In this document: positions 35,103 to 45,621 of the stretch, one piece after another
Position numbering within the stretch: position 1 is the stretch's first letter
How the letters are laid out: each line of letters begins with the position of its first letter
Source of the DNA: Rhynchonema sp. JSB1_4
Taxonomy: Eukaryota; Nematoda; Chromadorea; Monhysterida; Xyalidae
Length of the DNA stretch: 64,000 bases
Assembly: GCA_030248065.1 (NCBI GenBank)
Contig: JASAMV010006496.1
Span: 1-64,000 of the forward strand
Reading direction: 5' to 3'
Position numbers and translations under genes: made by a program
The notes under the pieces: model-generated
Databases searched by the model: none
Told to the model about the DNA's origin: nothing
What the model saw: the letters and a program-made list of their open reading frames with translations, nothing else

Positions 35103-38100
35103 ATGGGCAACGGCGCCAGTTTCGACGATCGGCCATTGTCGAGCGACGCCGACAGCCGCGCATCTGGCCAAGTCCGCGTGCGACCAGGTGCCAAGGATCC
35201 AAGTGTAGTCATTGAGGATCGCCCGGCAACGATAGAGTCGAAGGGCAGTCCACGACCCGACAGCAGCCCACAAGCAGCGGTACCCGTCAGACCACCATCA
35301 CCGCCACCTGACCCGAAACCAAGTGAGGCGCCAGCCAAAACCAACGGACCAACTGGCAAACGAGTGACATTTGTCGAGAACATCCACAAGCCTGAAACTC
35401 CGAAAGGAAACGAGGACAAACAATCAGTTGAAACATCGACCAGCACGACAACAGTTGAGAAAATACAGAAACAGCCGATAGACCTGGAAAAGGAAAACGC
35501 TGAGGTTGTGGCCAACGTGATGGCAGACGCGTACAAGACGTGGGAGGAGCAATTGGCAGCAGTGCCCAAGGTGCGAATGGTTTACTTTGCTTGTTACTTG
35601 CCCTTGTACTGCTGAAAGTATCACCAACAGGATCGACTACTTCCGTTGAGATCAAAATGATCGAGTCAGCACAAATTCATTCAACGCACAGGTGGCTCGT
35701 GCGCTGCAGCATGTCAAATCAGTGAACACGACGGAGGCAAGCACAATCGCCAATTGGCTGAATCGCTACTGCACTCGATCAGTCGGGGAGAAGTACCCGA
35801 TTTGGGTGGCTGCGTTGACCAAGTGCAACGTTGCATCTCGGATACATCAGATTTGGCCATTGTTCAAACAACCAGACTTTTTGGTAAGCCTCTTTTTAAG
35901 TTTTCATTCATATCTCGGACCCCAGACTCCATTCTTGCATGTAACAGGGCGTTGGTGACCCGACATGGACTCGCAACAACGAAAGCTACCGTACTTTCCG
36001 CGGACTATGGCGTTTGTGCTGGAACGGGTCGGACTGCAGTGTGGACATGGTGAAAACGTTGGTGTTCGGCCAACACATACAAATCAACTTGGAGATCATG
36101 AAACGACCCGATTTCAAGCCAAACGAACTTAGCAAGGATCCAACACGATGCTGGGTGATCAAGGCAACTGAAGGTAAGTGCCGGCATCCAATAAGCGTAG
36201 TGAACCCTGCTAAATTAACGAGCCCTGCTGATTCAGGAGTGCTTCACAACTGCATTCGTCAGAACAGCTTTCTGGCAAAACGGTATGCCCGCCGGGCGAA
36301 TATCATCGATGTGCTGAAACCTTATCTCGAATCCGACATCAAATTCATACGAATGTTGACGTCGATTATTCTGGTAGAATTTGTTTTCCTTGAGCAAAAT
36401 TTAACGTAACGTAAAGCGAGTGGTTTTTCAGGGTTATGTCGTGAATGAAGATGAAATGAAACTGATAGAAGCCAACGACGACATCATAATGATGATCCTG
36501 AACCAAATTTTGAAACGGGCGTTAATGGCGGCGGACAGACGGTATGCGCGCAGCAACGGACGGTTTGATTGAAAGAGCAGCCCATCTGCACTTGAAAACA
36601 GTGGCACTGTCGAGCTCAGCGTTCAAAGATCAAGTATACATGGATGAAACTAACCGATATATACCCTCCATTTGCAGATCAATGGGATTCAGCATCGAAG
36701 AAACAATCGACGCACTGAATGCGCTGGCCAAACATGACGTCAACAAACGGCGAATGATCAATGATGGCGCATGTCAACTGTACATGGTGATCATCAGGAA
36801 CCCAGTGAATGTCACCGAATTGCTTCAAGCCGTCACTGGCATATGGCAACTCACATTCGTGCCCAGCGGCGTCGAAGCTGTCAAATTGCAGCAGGGATAC
36901 GAGACGCGTTGGTTGTTTTCAGAGGCTTCACTCTTCACAAATCAACAAGGATCCTCTTTGTAGTCTTCGAGACCCTCACCAAGCACGAGAATGGTAAAAT
37001 TGCAAAAGCCGCCGCCGGTGTCCTTTTGAACATGAATGCAATGCTGAAGAAACCGATAGACAACTCGATGACGGACAAGTCCAGGCCGGAGTCCAAGGGG
37101 CAGGATGGCAAGGACAAGAACAAAGCAGAAGCTGTTGCGCACGTCATGATCAGCTACAACCATCAGCATAAGGAGGTAAGGCATAAGACATTGGCGTCTC
37201 CTGCGTACTTCGCTTGATACTGCTTTGTAAATAACACGTTGACTTTCTAGACAGCGCATAGAATCAACGAGGCACTCAAGGCTGCTGGCTATGTGACTTG
37301 GTTGGATGCGGAACAGATGCGTAAGTTTACGACTTATTGGTGCAATTTGCCTTTCAATGCACTTTTCAGCTCGTTCTTGGAGATTGTGGTGGAGGGTTGT
37401 TTGACCAAGGTAGCATAAATAACTGCCTGAGCACAAGCAAAAGCCTGACTAGCAAAGCCAAACTGTTGTGCTAGATGTGTTGTCTTCAGACGGCTCAACA
37501 TTGGACGCGATGGCAGCCGCAGTTGAGAACGCTGCCGTTGTGCTAATCTGCTGGTCGGAACGTTATCAAGACAGCATCAATTGCAGAGCAGGTACTTTTT
37601 GGATCAATGTCATGTGTTGTAGCGTACCGCATGCTATAATTATTGGATCTAGCCCACTATCAGAGAAGCTGCGTATAGGAATGTCAGCCACCTGGTACAT
37701 TAGCTGCGTCCGACTAACATACCAAAAATCTAGTGGTTTTCGTTTCTGCATCATTCATGGTTTGCAACACGATCATTATCTAGGTGCACAAACCGATTTC
37801 TCAATAAATTCCAATATCGACTTACAGAGGCCGAGTTCGCGTTCAAGCTGGAGAAGCCGATTGTGCCCGTACGCGTGGAGCAATACAAGCCAACCGGATG
37901 GCTGAACATGATTCTGGGCAGCAAGTACTACGTGTCGTGTCATAATGTCCAAGAGGTGGACAATAAGATTGGTGAAATCATCAAACAGTTGGGTCAATTG
38001 GGACGAGCGGACAACGCCGAACAGCTGCCCGGACGCGTTGGAGAATGTATGTAATGGCATCCATTTCACCGTAGCAAATCCTTTCATTACCTGGGCACTG

Positions 38101-38494
38101 GCACCAATGCAGTATTGCTGAATTACAAGGTCATTCATACCTGCTTGCATTCCAGCCGACGCAGGCAGAAAAGTATCGACGGCACGGGTGGCGAAAACGG
38201 GCAAACCGCTTGAAGACTGGACAGTTGAAGAGGTACAATAAACGGAATCACGATGCTCAATTCAACCTTGCAATAACTTTTTCTATTTGTGTAAAGGTGC
38301 AAAAATGGCTGGCAAGAAACGGGTTGGCTCATATTGGCGGAAATTTGGCCAAATTCGATGGTCCGTTGATGTCGCAATTTCGGTCGATGCATCGCAGTTC
38401 GCCAAACGTGTTCTATGACAATGCGCGAAACTTTTTAGCAATCACTGACCTTACCGATCTTTTAAAACTGGTACAAAAGCTTGAAACGGTTTAA
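35103..38494 (+). CDS. ARM-TIR-SAM protein, predicted N-myristoylated, possible NAD-cleaving TIR enzyme
   Basis: Exons: 35103-35570, 35692-35883, 35948-36173, 36237-36373, 36432-36541, 36678 to about 36840, about 36922-37175, 37251-37320, 37475-37591, 37828-38046, 38156-38232 and 38297-38494. All junctions fit except the donor before 36922, which I could not fix. The chosen start gives MGNGAS, a myristoylation consensus; the next 130 residues are Pro/Ser/Thr-rich and disordered. A helical ARM-like region follows (IRRNPVNVTELLQAVTGIWQL-type repeats, residues roughly 160-470). Then comes a TIR domain (VAHVMISYNHQHKE, INEALKAAGYVTWLD, VVLICWSERYQDS, CRAEAEFAFKLEKPIVPVRV). The Glu in CRAEAEFA sits where SARM1-type TIRs carry the catalytic Glu. 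The C-terminus is SAM-like (DWTVEEVQKWLARNGLAH ... LTDLLKLVQKL). SARM1/TIR-1 has ARM-SAM-SAM-TIR order, so this is a different arrangement. Confidence 0.85.
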
Positions 38495-39248
38495 AATCAC
38501 TGATTTTGTTCTCTATGAATGAACAACGTGGTGTTTTCGTTCAAACAAAGATGAATGATTTTCAAATTTGATTCATTTATTGTTGTCATAATAGAATTGT
38601 AAAATAATAATATTGTACATACACAGTAAACCGCCGCATAAATGAAAAAAATGAGAATAAGAAAATGTGAAAATCAAGAAATCGACAAAACATAGCAGAA
38701 AAACGCATTTTAGGGCTGTGTTTGCATCAAATGCTATGTACACAATACACACTAAGGTCTAGGATTTTTTTTAAAGAAGAGCGTACCCCAGCTGCAAAAC
38801 AGTGCAAAATAATGAGAACAATTGCAGGTTTAGATGAACATTCGAGCTGAAATCTTCATTTCAAGAGAGCTGATTTAGGAGTGCAACATTTGTATAGATC
38901 ACCGAGCTAAAAACAACTCTCAGACTTGAGAATTGACTGCGTTCTATGCTTGCAGCTGAAAGCACTGCGCGCGCTTGAAGGGCCTACCGCACAAATGACA
39001 ATCACACGCTGACGCAATAAGTTACTGTGGTCTGATGGATTTCTTGGCTAATTGTACAGTCGTCAACTCAAGTGGTTAACTCTCATCGTCAACCCAAGCA
39101 GCCCTAAATGACCGCGAGAAATTATACATAGGGGCCGACGAGCTGACTTGACGACAGTACACAAAGCCGAGTTCTTCCGCTCCAATGCAGCAGGCACAAC
39201 ATACTACCTCAACTTGATTCCGGTTGATTCGCTGACCATGACATGATA
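38495..39248. other. Convergent intergenic region, no gene seen
   Basis: AT-rich sequence downstream of the ARM-TIR-SAM gene. The minus-strand frame 39076-39258 is Cys-containing but without homology or splice support. No kinase-domain exon for the receptor-like gene was found here. Confidence 0.5.
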
Positions 39249-39468
39249 GTCCGTCCATCAGCTCATGGCACTTTGGTTTGGAAGGTTTAGGTTCCGTCGT
39301 GAAAAATTGTTCCTCCGCAAGGAAATGTCAGAGAAAACGGCGCACAAAAATAAAATAAAAACTTATTTCTCTTTCTTTTCTTTTTCGTAAGCCAACCGGA
39401 ACCGGAACAGCACTGGATCCTGTCAAGCTTTTCAGCTGACAGAAAGTGTCATGAGCTGATGGTTGGAC
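39249..39468. mobile_element. MITE, mariner-like, 220 bp, TA target duplication, second copy
   Basis: Ends GTCCGTCCATCAGCTCATGG and, inverted, GTCCAACCATCAGCTCATGA are flanked by TA at 39247-39248 and 39469-39470. It shares termini with the element at 31779-32087 but has a different, shorter interior. Confidence 0.82.
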
Positions 39469-39747
39469 TATACGAAGTCATTTACGGAACAATATTCGAA
39501 CATCAACGCAATAACTAATCAAGGACTCAAGATCGGTAGAATTGCAAGCGTGCTTTGCATTCAGCACTTACACTTCCAACAGCGCACACGATGAATTAGT
39601 AAGTACACATTAAAGAAAGATTTTTATGGACTCGACGATAGTCGGAGTTCTGAGCAGCGACGCAGTGAAGCAAGTGCAATATGCGATGCCGACAACAAGA
39701 ACTCAGGTCCATCGAATGGTGGACTTTAAGTAGATCGTCTGTGTAAG

Positions 39748-42700
39748 TTAGCACATTTTGCAGTGATAGTTGAGGAACACGAGACACACAGCGGCAGCAC
39801 CGACACCCAGCGGCACGACAACCAGCAGAATGATGAGCTGATTGCTTTGGTAGTTGGGTGGTCTGATCGTGCTCTGTTCCATGTCGATCACCTCCGGCGA
39901 CAGAGGGTCGCCCTTGTCGTTGTATAGACCATGTCGTTTGCGTGACGCCTTGATGCGTTCCATCTGAGTTCGCAGAAAGTTGAACGTGTTGCAGAAGTCC
40001 TTCTGACACGAGCACACCTCCTCCCAGCCGTTCCACTTTTCGTTGCAATCGATCAACGATTCGGCCTCTTCGCTGCCGCATTTCTGATCCAGCCGGACTG
40101 AAATGAGTGGCGGAAATGTTGTTGATAGCGTGCGCGTACATAATGGGGTTATAGGGGTGCCATTGTGATGACTGGGATATAGCTATAGTTATTGTCCACA
40201 TCGTTATAGATCCAAAAGCTACCACAAAAGACTAATAATCCCCAATCAGCACAACCGTTTTCAAAGTGTGCGCTCATCAAAGGCTCCTCACCCATGATAG
40301 ACATGGTATCTTGTTGTTTGGCACCACGAAGGGTTGCATCATTCAGTGTTAGTCAGAGGAAGCGTTTGACGAGCATTGCCTATTTGGTAAACACGTTTCT
40401 ACCAGGTTACAGGCGTGCTTCATCAGCCATAATTAAAGTGCGTGATTGGTCCGGATGCCCATCCAAATCAGGACAGGCAAACAAATTGAGTGGAATATAA
40501 TTAAATATTGAAACAGGCACATTCCGTTGTCATATGTACATAGATTCATTGTGCTCATGGTGTATGCGTATTACAAGCGCTGTGCTACATTCACGTGTTG
40601 ATCATTGGTAAACATTAAGTGCAAGGACAAAAGACACAAAAAGGCATTCAAAACAAAATTTGCTGGTGTTCGTAACGGGGAGAGGGATCGTACTATTTTT
40701 GCAAGTTAGTTGCCAAAGAATCAATCGCTTGCCTTCATGCATTGCGTTTATCATCGGTGTTTTTTTATTGCAATGGCTGTTCAACAGGAGAAACCGCAAC
40801 CAAACCGCAATCTTACAGGAAATTGTAAACTTAGATGAAGCAGGGCAAAACTCGAGCAATAAAAGGCAAACTTTATTAGTACGAAATTTTATAGGTAACC
40901 ACAAGCAAACAAGAACATGCCTTTAACATTTATAAATTTTACTCATTTAAGGTCTGAAGTCGTGTGATCTTTGAAATTTCGCGTGCGACTGGTAGCAAAC
41001 CAAGCCAGCCAGAGCATGCACAACGTTCAACATTTTTCAGTTTTGTTCATATCAGCTGGATTCAGGTCGTTCGAGTCAAACAATCTTACAGCGATGATCA
41101 ACAAATGCATATCTTTATTCGGTACTTTCAATTCGTGTTTTGAAAGAGGCATGCGTTATTTGATGATAAGAGGAAGTTCCATCTCAACAATGTCTTTGGT
41201 CACAGTCAGCACAATTAAGATCAGTCACATGCGTCAGTAAACACACACTCAGGGCACAAAGGTGAATTGTGAGTGCGAGCGAAGCGCGTGCGAGGGGGTT
41301 ACTGTTGGAAAATGACTTTTCAGAAGAAGGACAGGCAGATAGCGGACAAGCAAACGTTTTCAAAAGTTTGTAAATAGCATTTACCGGCTCCAGTGTTCAT
41401 AATGCCTGGAAAAGTCGCCATAGTTAAAACATTCTTGAATTAATGAAACGACAGGCCGAAAAGACTAGTAGCGTCGTGATCTTAACGCTGTGGGTACGAG
41501 TTAGGCATATTTTTTTAGAAAATACACGGCCACAACAGTCACGATACAACCCGAAAATGTAGTCAACTCTCGACGTTCTAAAATCATTGTTTCGTTAGTT
41601 CCATGAATCCGCAGGCTAATGGTTCGAAATTACTACTTGCGAACTATACTATTAGTGCCAATTATGTATGTAGGCCGTATATTCCGTATGCAATGCAATT
41701 TTGTCAGCACTTCACATTTTTCAAATCTTGTGCTTCATTCATTTCAACACAATTATTTGTTTGGATATGCAATTTTTTGTATTTGCCCCAGAGCACCCAA
41801 GGCGTTTTGCTTGATTACATTATATTTTTCACCACAGACCCTTGTCCGGTTTGCGGACTTGTGTTTAAAAACTGCTGTAAACATACTGCGCACCAACTAT
41901 GACAGCGTCAGAAACAACGATTGCGATCTGACAATTCATATTTCAAACTGTCATGTTTTTGCACTCGACTTTCAAGCCAAAGCGGCGTAACGACAACGCT
42001 TTCATGAGTGTTTCGTTAGCTATACCATACCACACACAAACGTCCGTGAAATGAACGTCGACTTTAAACATCAGGCAAACAAGTCCCTCCAAAGTTACCG
42101 CTTGTTAATCTTGTGGTTGTCAGTCTGTATGTTTTTAGGATCAGTGCCAGCCACGAACACAATAAATCTGCGATGGACGGCCAGCGCTCCACGTGTACTT
42201 GAACCATCCTCCCTGCCTTACCCTCCCACCGATGTCATAAAATGACGCCTGTTTCTGTCACTTTGTTGGGCGCACTCAATGGCAGTTATAAGTTGTATCT
42301 CAGTGTCAGCTCCCCTGATAACGTTCGATTGGTGAGCTGCTCCCAAGAGACCAAACGAACGCAACATTTTTTGTGCGAACCGAAAGATAAACACAGATAT
42401 GTACCCTGCGTCCAGCCAATAACACCACCAACCAAGTCTCATAAAAAGTGAAGAGCCACAACACCACGACACACAGCAGCAGCCAATCTCAGTCACACAC
42501 AGCCCAAGCCACTTTAGCCATTCTGGCGCATCGAGACTCGACAGGCACTTAAACCATAGAGATAACACTGGCGAACGACTGAAATTCTTGTCAACGGAGC
42601 AGATATTGAGAAAACTAAAAGACGCGCTTTGCGAAAATGAACTCCGTGTTTGCTGGAGCGCTCCCGCACCGCGACAAAATACCAGCGATGTGGTATTATG

Positions 42701-44919
42701 TTCGTATAGTCTGCCCTCAAAATGAGTCTGTCACAGTTCGGCCGACATGTCCGTCCGACCACCATGGGTTCGGCACATACCAAAACTCGTATAACTGCAC
42801 CTAAACTTTTTTGTTCGGATGCATACCAATGACCATCAGCGTCACGTCACGAGGTGCATACGCGCTGCACGCGATTCCGAAAAAAACTAAAAAACTAACA
42901 ATCCATGTACCACCGACGCAACTGCTACATGTACATCAGGTATTTATTGCAATTATTTATAGCCCATTCCGTGCGTTCCAACGAGCCCGCTTAAACAAGT
43001 GTATAGTTTGACAAACTTTTTTGCTCTCGCCCAATTGCACAGGTCACAATTACCGGATCATACTGCACTGTGTTGTACTGACAAAAGCGAAGAGTTATAA
43101 CCGCGGTCAATATACATACGTACATACAGCGTGTTATACATACTCTGTAATGTCAGGCAAACCAAAAGTCCAGAAATAACCTTTTCTGTTTATTTGTCGG
43201 TAAATTTATCTGGCTATATAGTGATCCGTGCCAATCGCGCGAGTCAAGACTCAGTGACACCAGTGTAACATGATGCCAACGGCCAAAGTTGGGCGGCGGA
43301 GAGGCACATGCATCTTGGTCTAATGGAATCAAACCACCGAATTTGTGTGCGTCACAGAGAGCAAAGTTGGGCAGTGTCTAGGGAATGGGTGGGTTGGTCG
43401 GTCACACACAATTTAATCCCGTCACCCCTTGTCCACCCAAAAGCGAGTCACTCACTGCTGCATTCGGAACCCTAACCGGAAACTCACTCACTCACGCGGA
43501 CAAGAGTAATGCACACAGAAGCCACAAATTGAAATGTACTACAACAACCAGTCAGCAGCAGCAGCAGCCGTTTCATGAATGTTCTAATGATACGAGCGAA
43601 CGTGTAAGATGACGGAAATTGGGTGCTTGTACGTCGACACGCACCGGAACACGACGTCCGTTGTTGAAAGCATTGTTGCCAGAATTGCGTGCATGTTCGG
43701 ACTCGAAACGCTGCTGTTGTGTACCTACATCGTTCTGCTCTGCAACGGGTGCATCAGAACTTCGGTCAATCTCAATCGCCGCATGCTGTCGTGTACCTCA
43801 AGCTAAACTGTTGAGAACTTGTCACATAACAGTTTAAAAACCGATGTGCCTCTCACAACACATATACTCCAATAACACTCCCAAACAACCAGCAAAAGCA
43901 AAATGCTGTCCGTCCCCAGACCAAAGTGGCATTCAGTCACAGGTTGAAATTCGTGGCTGTATAACGCGACACATGTACTTACATATAGTACAAATACATG
44001 ACCGACACGCACATGTACTACCTATGTATGTAGTACTTCTCGAACGTGTGTGTTTAGCTGCTGCAACGATGTTTACGGCAGGTCGACGTTCAAAACGACT
44101 TGTGCACTGACGCACCAAGCTATGCCCAATTGTCGAAAAATACTAACAATGTATAACTGGTGGTAAACAATGCCAGACCGTCGGTTTTCAGCACCACTAC
44201 CAACGCGAACCACGCAAAACTGTTATTGCATTCATGTACGACGTAAACTGACGTTTTTTAGCACTCATGAAAAATTAAATAGACTTAGGCTTAGGAGAAG
44301 AACAAAAACGCAGGGTCATTCACTTTATGGTGTTTCCGTTATACTTGGATGCACTCTCAGCTCGAACGCATAGTCCTCAGATAATAAAAAAGCCACCGAC
44401 TGTTTGCTATCTGCCGTAAATGGTTCCAAACCAATTTCAGTAAACAGTTTTTGCTTGAGATGATTGCTACTGTACAATATTTCTGTGCAGCCATCTAAGC
44501 TGAACGTCAGAAGCTGAGGCTGGTGTCAGAAATTGGTTATGAATCGAACTGATGGTATGCGATACCAGCACACATCATGTTGTACCACTGTCACCGCGAA
44601 ATTTGACCAAAATGAACCAGGTGTAACACATTGGAACGCATTGAACTCAGGATTGGTGTTTGTAGACTCTGACTAATGATCAAACCTGTGCTGTCGCAGT
44701 GAAACACAGGTCAGCTAAATGAATGACACAAGGTGGCACTCAAAAATCAGAGCACACGGCAGAAGGTGAGTTTGGAACTACACGGTGAATTGTGCGGAAC
44801 ATCTGACGATGATCGCTTACCATCGCTTTTAAAGCCGACTAGGCACCATTTCCCATCGCACATTAGTGCGTCGTTGCAATTGCGTTTGTCGCAGAAACAT
44901 CGCACGGCATCGACGCTGA
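39748..44919 (-). CDS. TGF-beta/BMP receptor-like ectodomain and membrane segment, no kinase (partial, 5' exon missing)
   Basis: Two exons: 44821-44919 and 39748-40097, separated by a 4.7 kb intron, joining in phase (1+2). Together they give an activin-receptor type Cys pattern: VRCFCDKRNCNDALMCDG, WCLVGF, QKCGSEEAESLIDC and the closing EEVCSCQKDFCN, which parallels the CCxxxxCN end of type I receptors. A linker and a membrane helix follow (LIILLVVVPLGVGAAAVCLV), then only NYHCKMC and a stop. In BMP type I receptors the membrane helix is likewise followed by a short Tyr/His/Cys/Lys stretch, but then by GS and kinase domains, absent here. A weak donor (GTGCTA at 39756) could in principle splice further, though no kinase exon is seen downstream. 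A decoy receptor of the BAMBI kind is possible. The signal-peptide exon upstream of 44919 was not found. Confidence 0.65.
40098..44820. other. Large intron of the receptor-like gene; unassembled plus-strand coding-like fragments
   Basis: No complete gene was found. Plus-strand fragments with protein-like composition include 42051-42240 (a signal-peptide-like run LLILWLSVCMFLGSVPA), 42275-42451 (YKLYLSVSSPDNVRLVSC with further Cys) and about 42568-42724 (ENELRVCWSAPAP and NTSDVVLCSYSLPS). They suggest small Cys-containing beta domains, but donors and acceptors do not connect in phase. Region 43385-44110 holds CAG repeats and weak frames only. Confidence 0.3.
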
Positions 44920-44957
44920 CTGAAATTGTCACAACATACGTTTGCCGTGATCCGTAA

Positions 44958-45262
44958 GGCTGTGAGCAGATAAACGCGGAATGCGGAAATTGGTTAGCAG
45001 ATAAACGCGGAATGGCAGATTTCTGCATTCCGCATTCCGCGTTTATCTGCTCACCTTTGCGGAATGGTGCGTACTTGGGTGACGATGACAACTTCCAGCG
45101 TGCTGACCTCAAAATGTTGCGTGTTAACGCAAACAGCAACTGAGAGGTTTGACCAAAAGCATAAATTTACTTGCAGAAATGCAGAATTCCGCAAAGGTTA
45201 GCAGATAAACGCGGAATGCTGAATGCAGAAATCTGCCATTCCGCGTTTATCTGCTCACAGCC
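44958..45262. mobile_element. MITE with nested inverted repeats, 305 bp, TAA target duplication
   Basis: Termini GGCTGTGAGCAGATAAACGC are inverted at both ends and flanked by TAA (44955-44957 and 45263-45265). The word AGCAGATAAACGCGGAATG occurs five times (44966, 44997, 45200 forward; near 45035 and 45239 inverted), so the element can fold into alternative hairpins. It lies 5' of the ectodomain exon at 44821-44919. Confidence 0.85.
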
Positions 45263-45315
45263 TAATCGCTATCGCTAATCAGCTTGAAGCGGTTTAGTAA
45301 CACGGTAACTCACTG

Positions 45316-45621
45316 GTCCATAGACAGGTGGCAATGAGGGCAGTGAGTGTTCGCACCAGAATCGTCACGTAGTTGACTGGTAGCATATCGCTCGCTCAAC
45401 GGAAACAGAGTCTCAGTACGCTTCCGTCGGTTTGGGCAGCACAAGAACTCGGCTGAGCAAAGGCCACGTGTGTTTGGAATGCACCTCACGACGGCCTTGC
45501 AAAAACGACGACAACGAAGAAAACGGTGGTGGCCGAAGGCAAAACAGTTTGCGTCGTTTGTCGCTGCTACAGCCAACAAGATACTTTGGTGTTGGCGCGT
45601 GCTTGGGTTCAATAAAATCAA
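45316..45621 (-). CDS. Possible Cys-rich (zinc-binding?) exon
   Basis: The minus-strand frame contains a dense Cys run (CRRFCKAVVRCIPNTRGLC, then FLCCPNRRKR) and a later HCPHCH pair, and meets a good donor GTGAGT at 45315 in phase 2. The spacing suggests metal binding, but it does not fit RING, FYVE or LIM cleanly. The donor phase does not match the ectodomain exon at 44919, so it is not simply that gene's 5' exon. No acceptor or partner exon is identified. Low-confidence candidate. Confidence 0.2.

Noticed and set aside
34808..35569. 253-codon minus-strand ORF
   Set aside because: It is the antisense shadow of the low-complexity first exon of the ARM-TIR-SAM gene.
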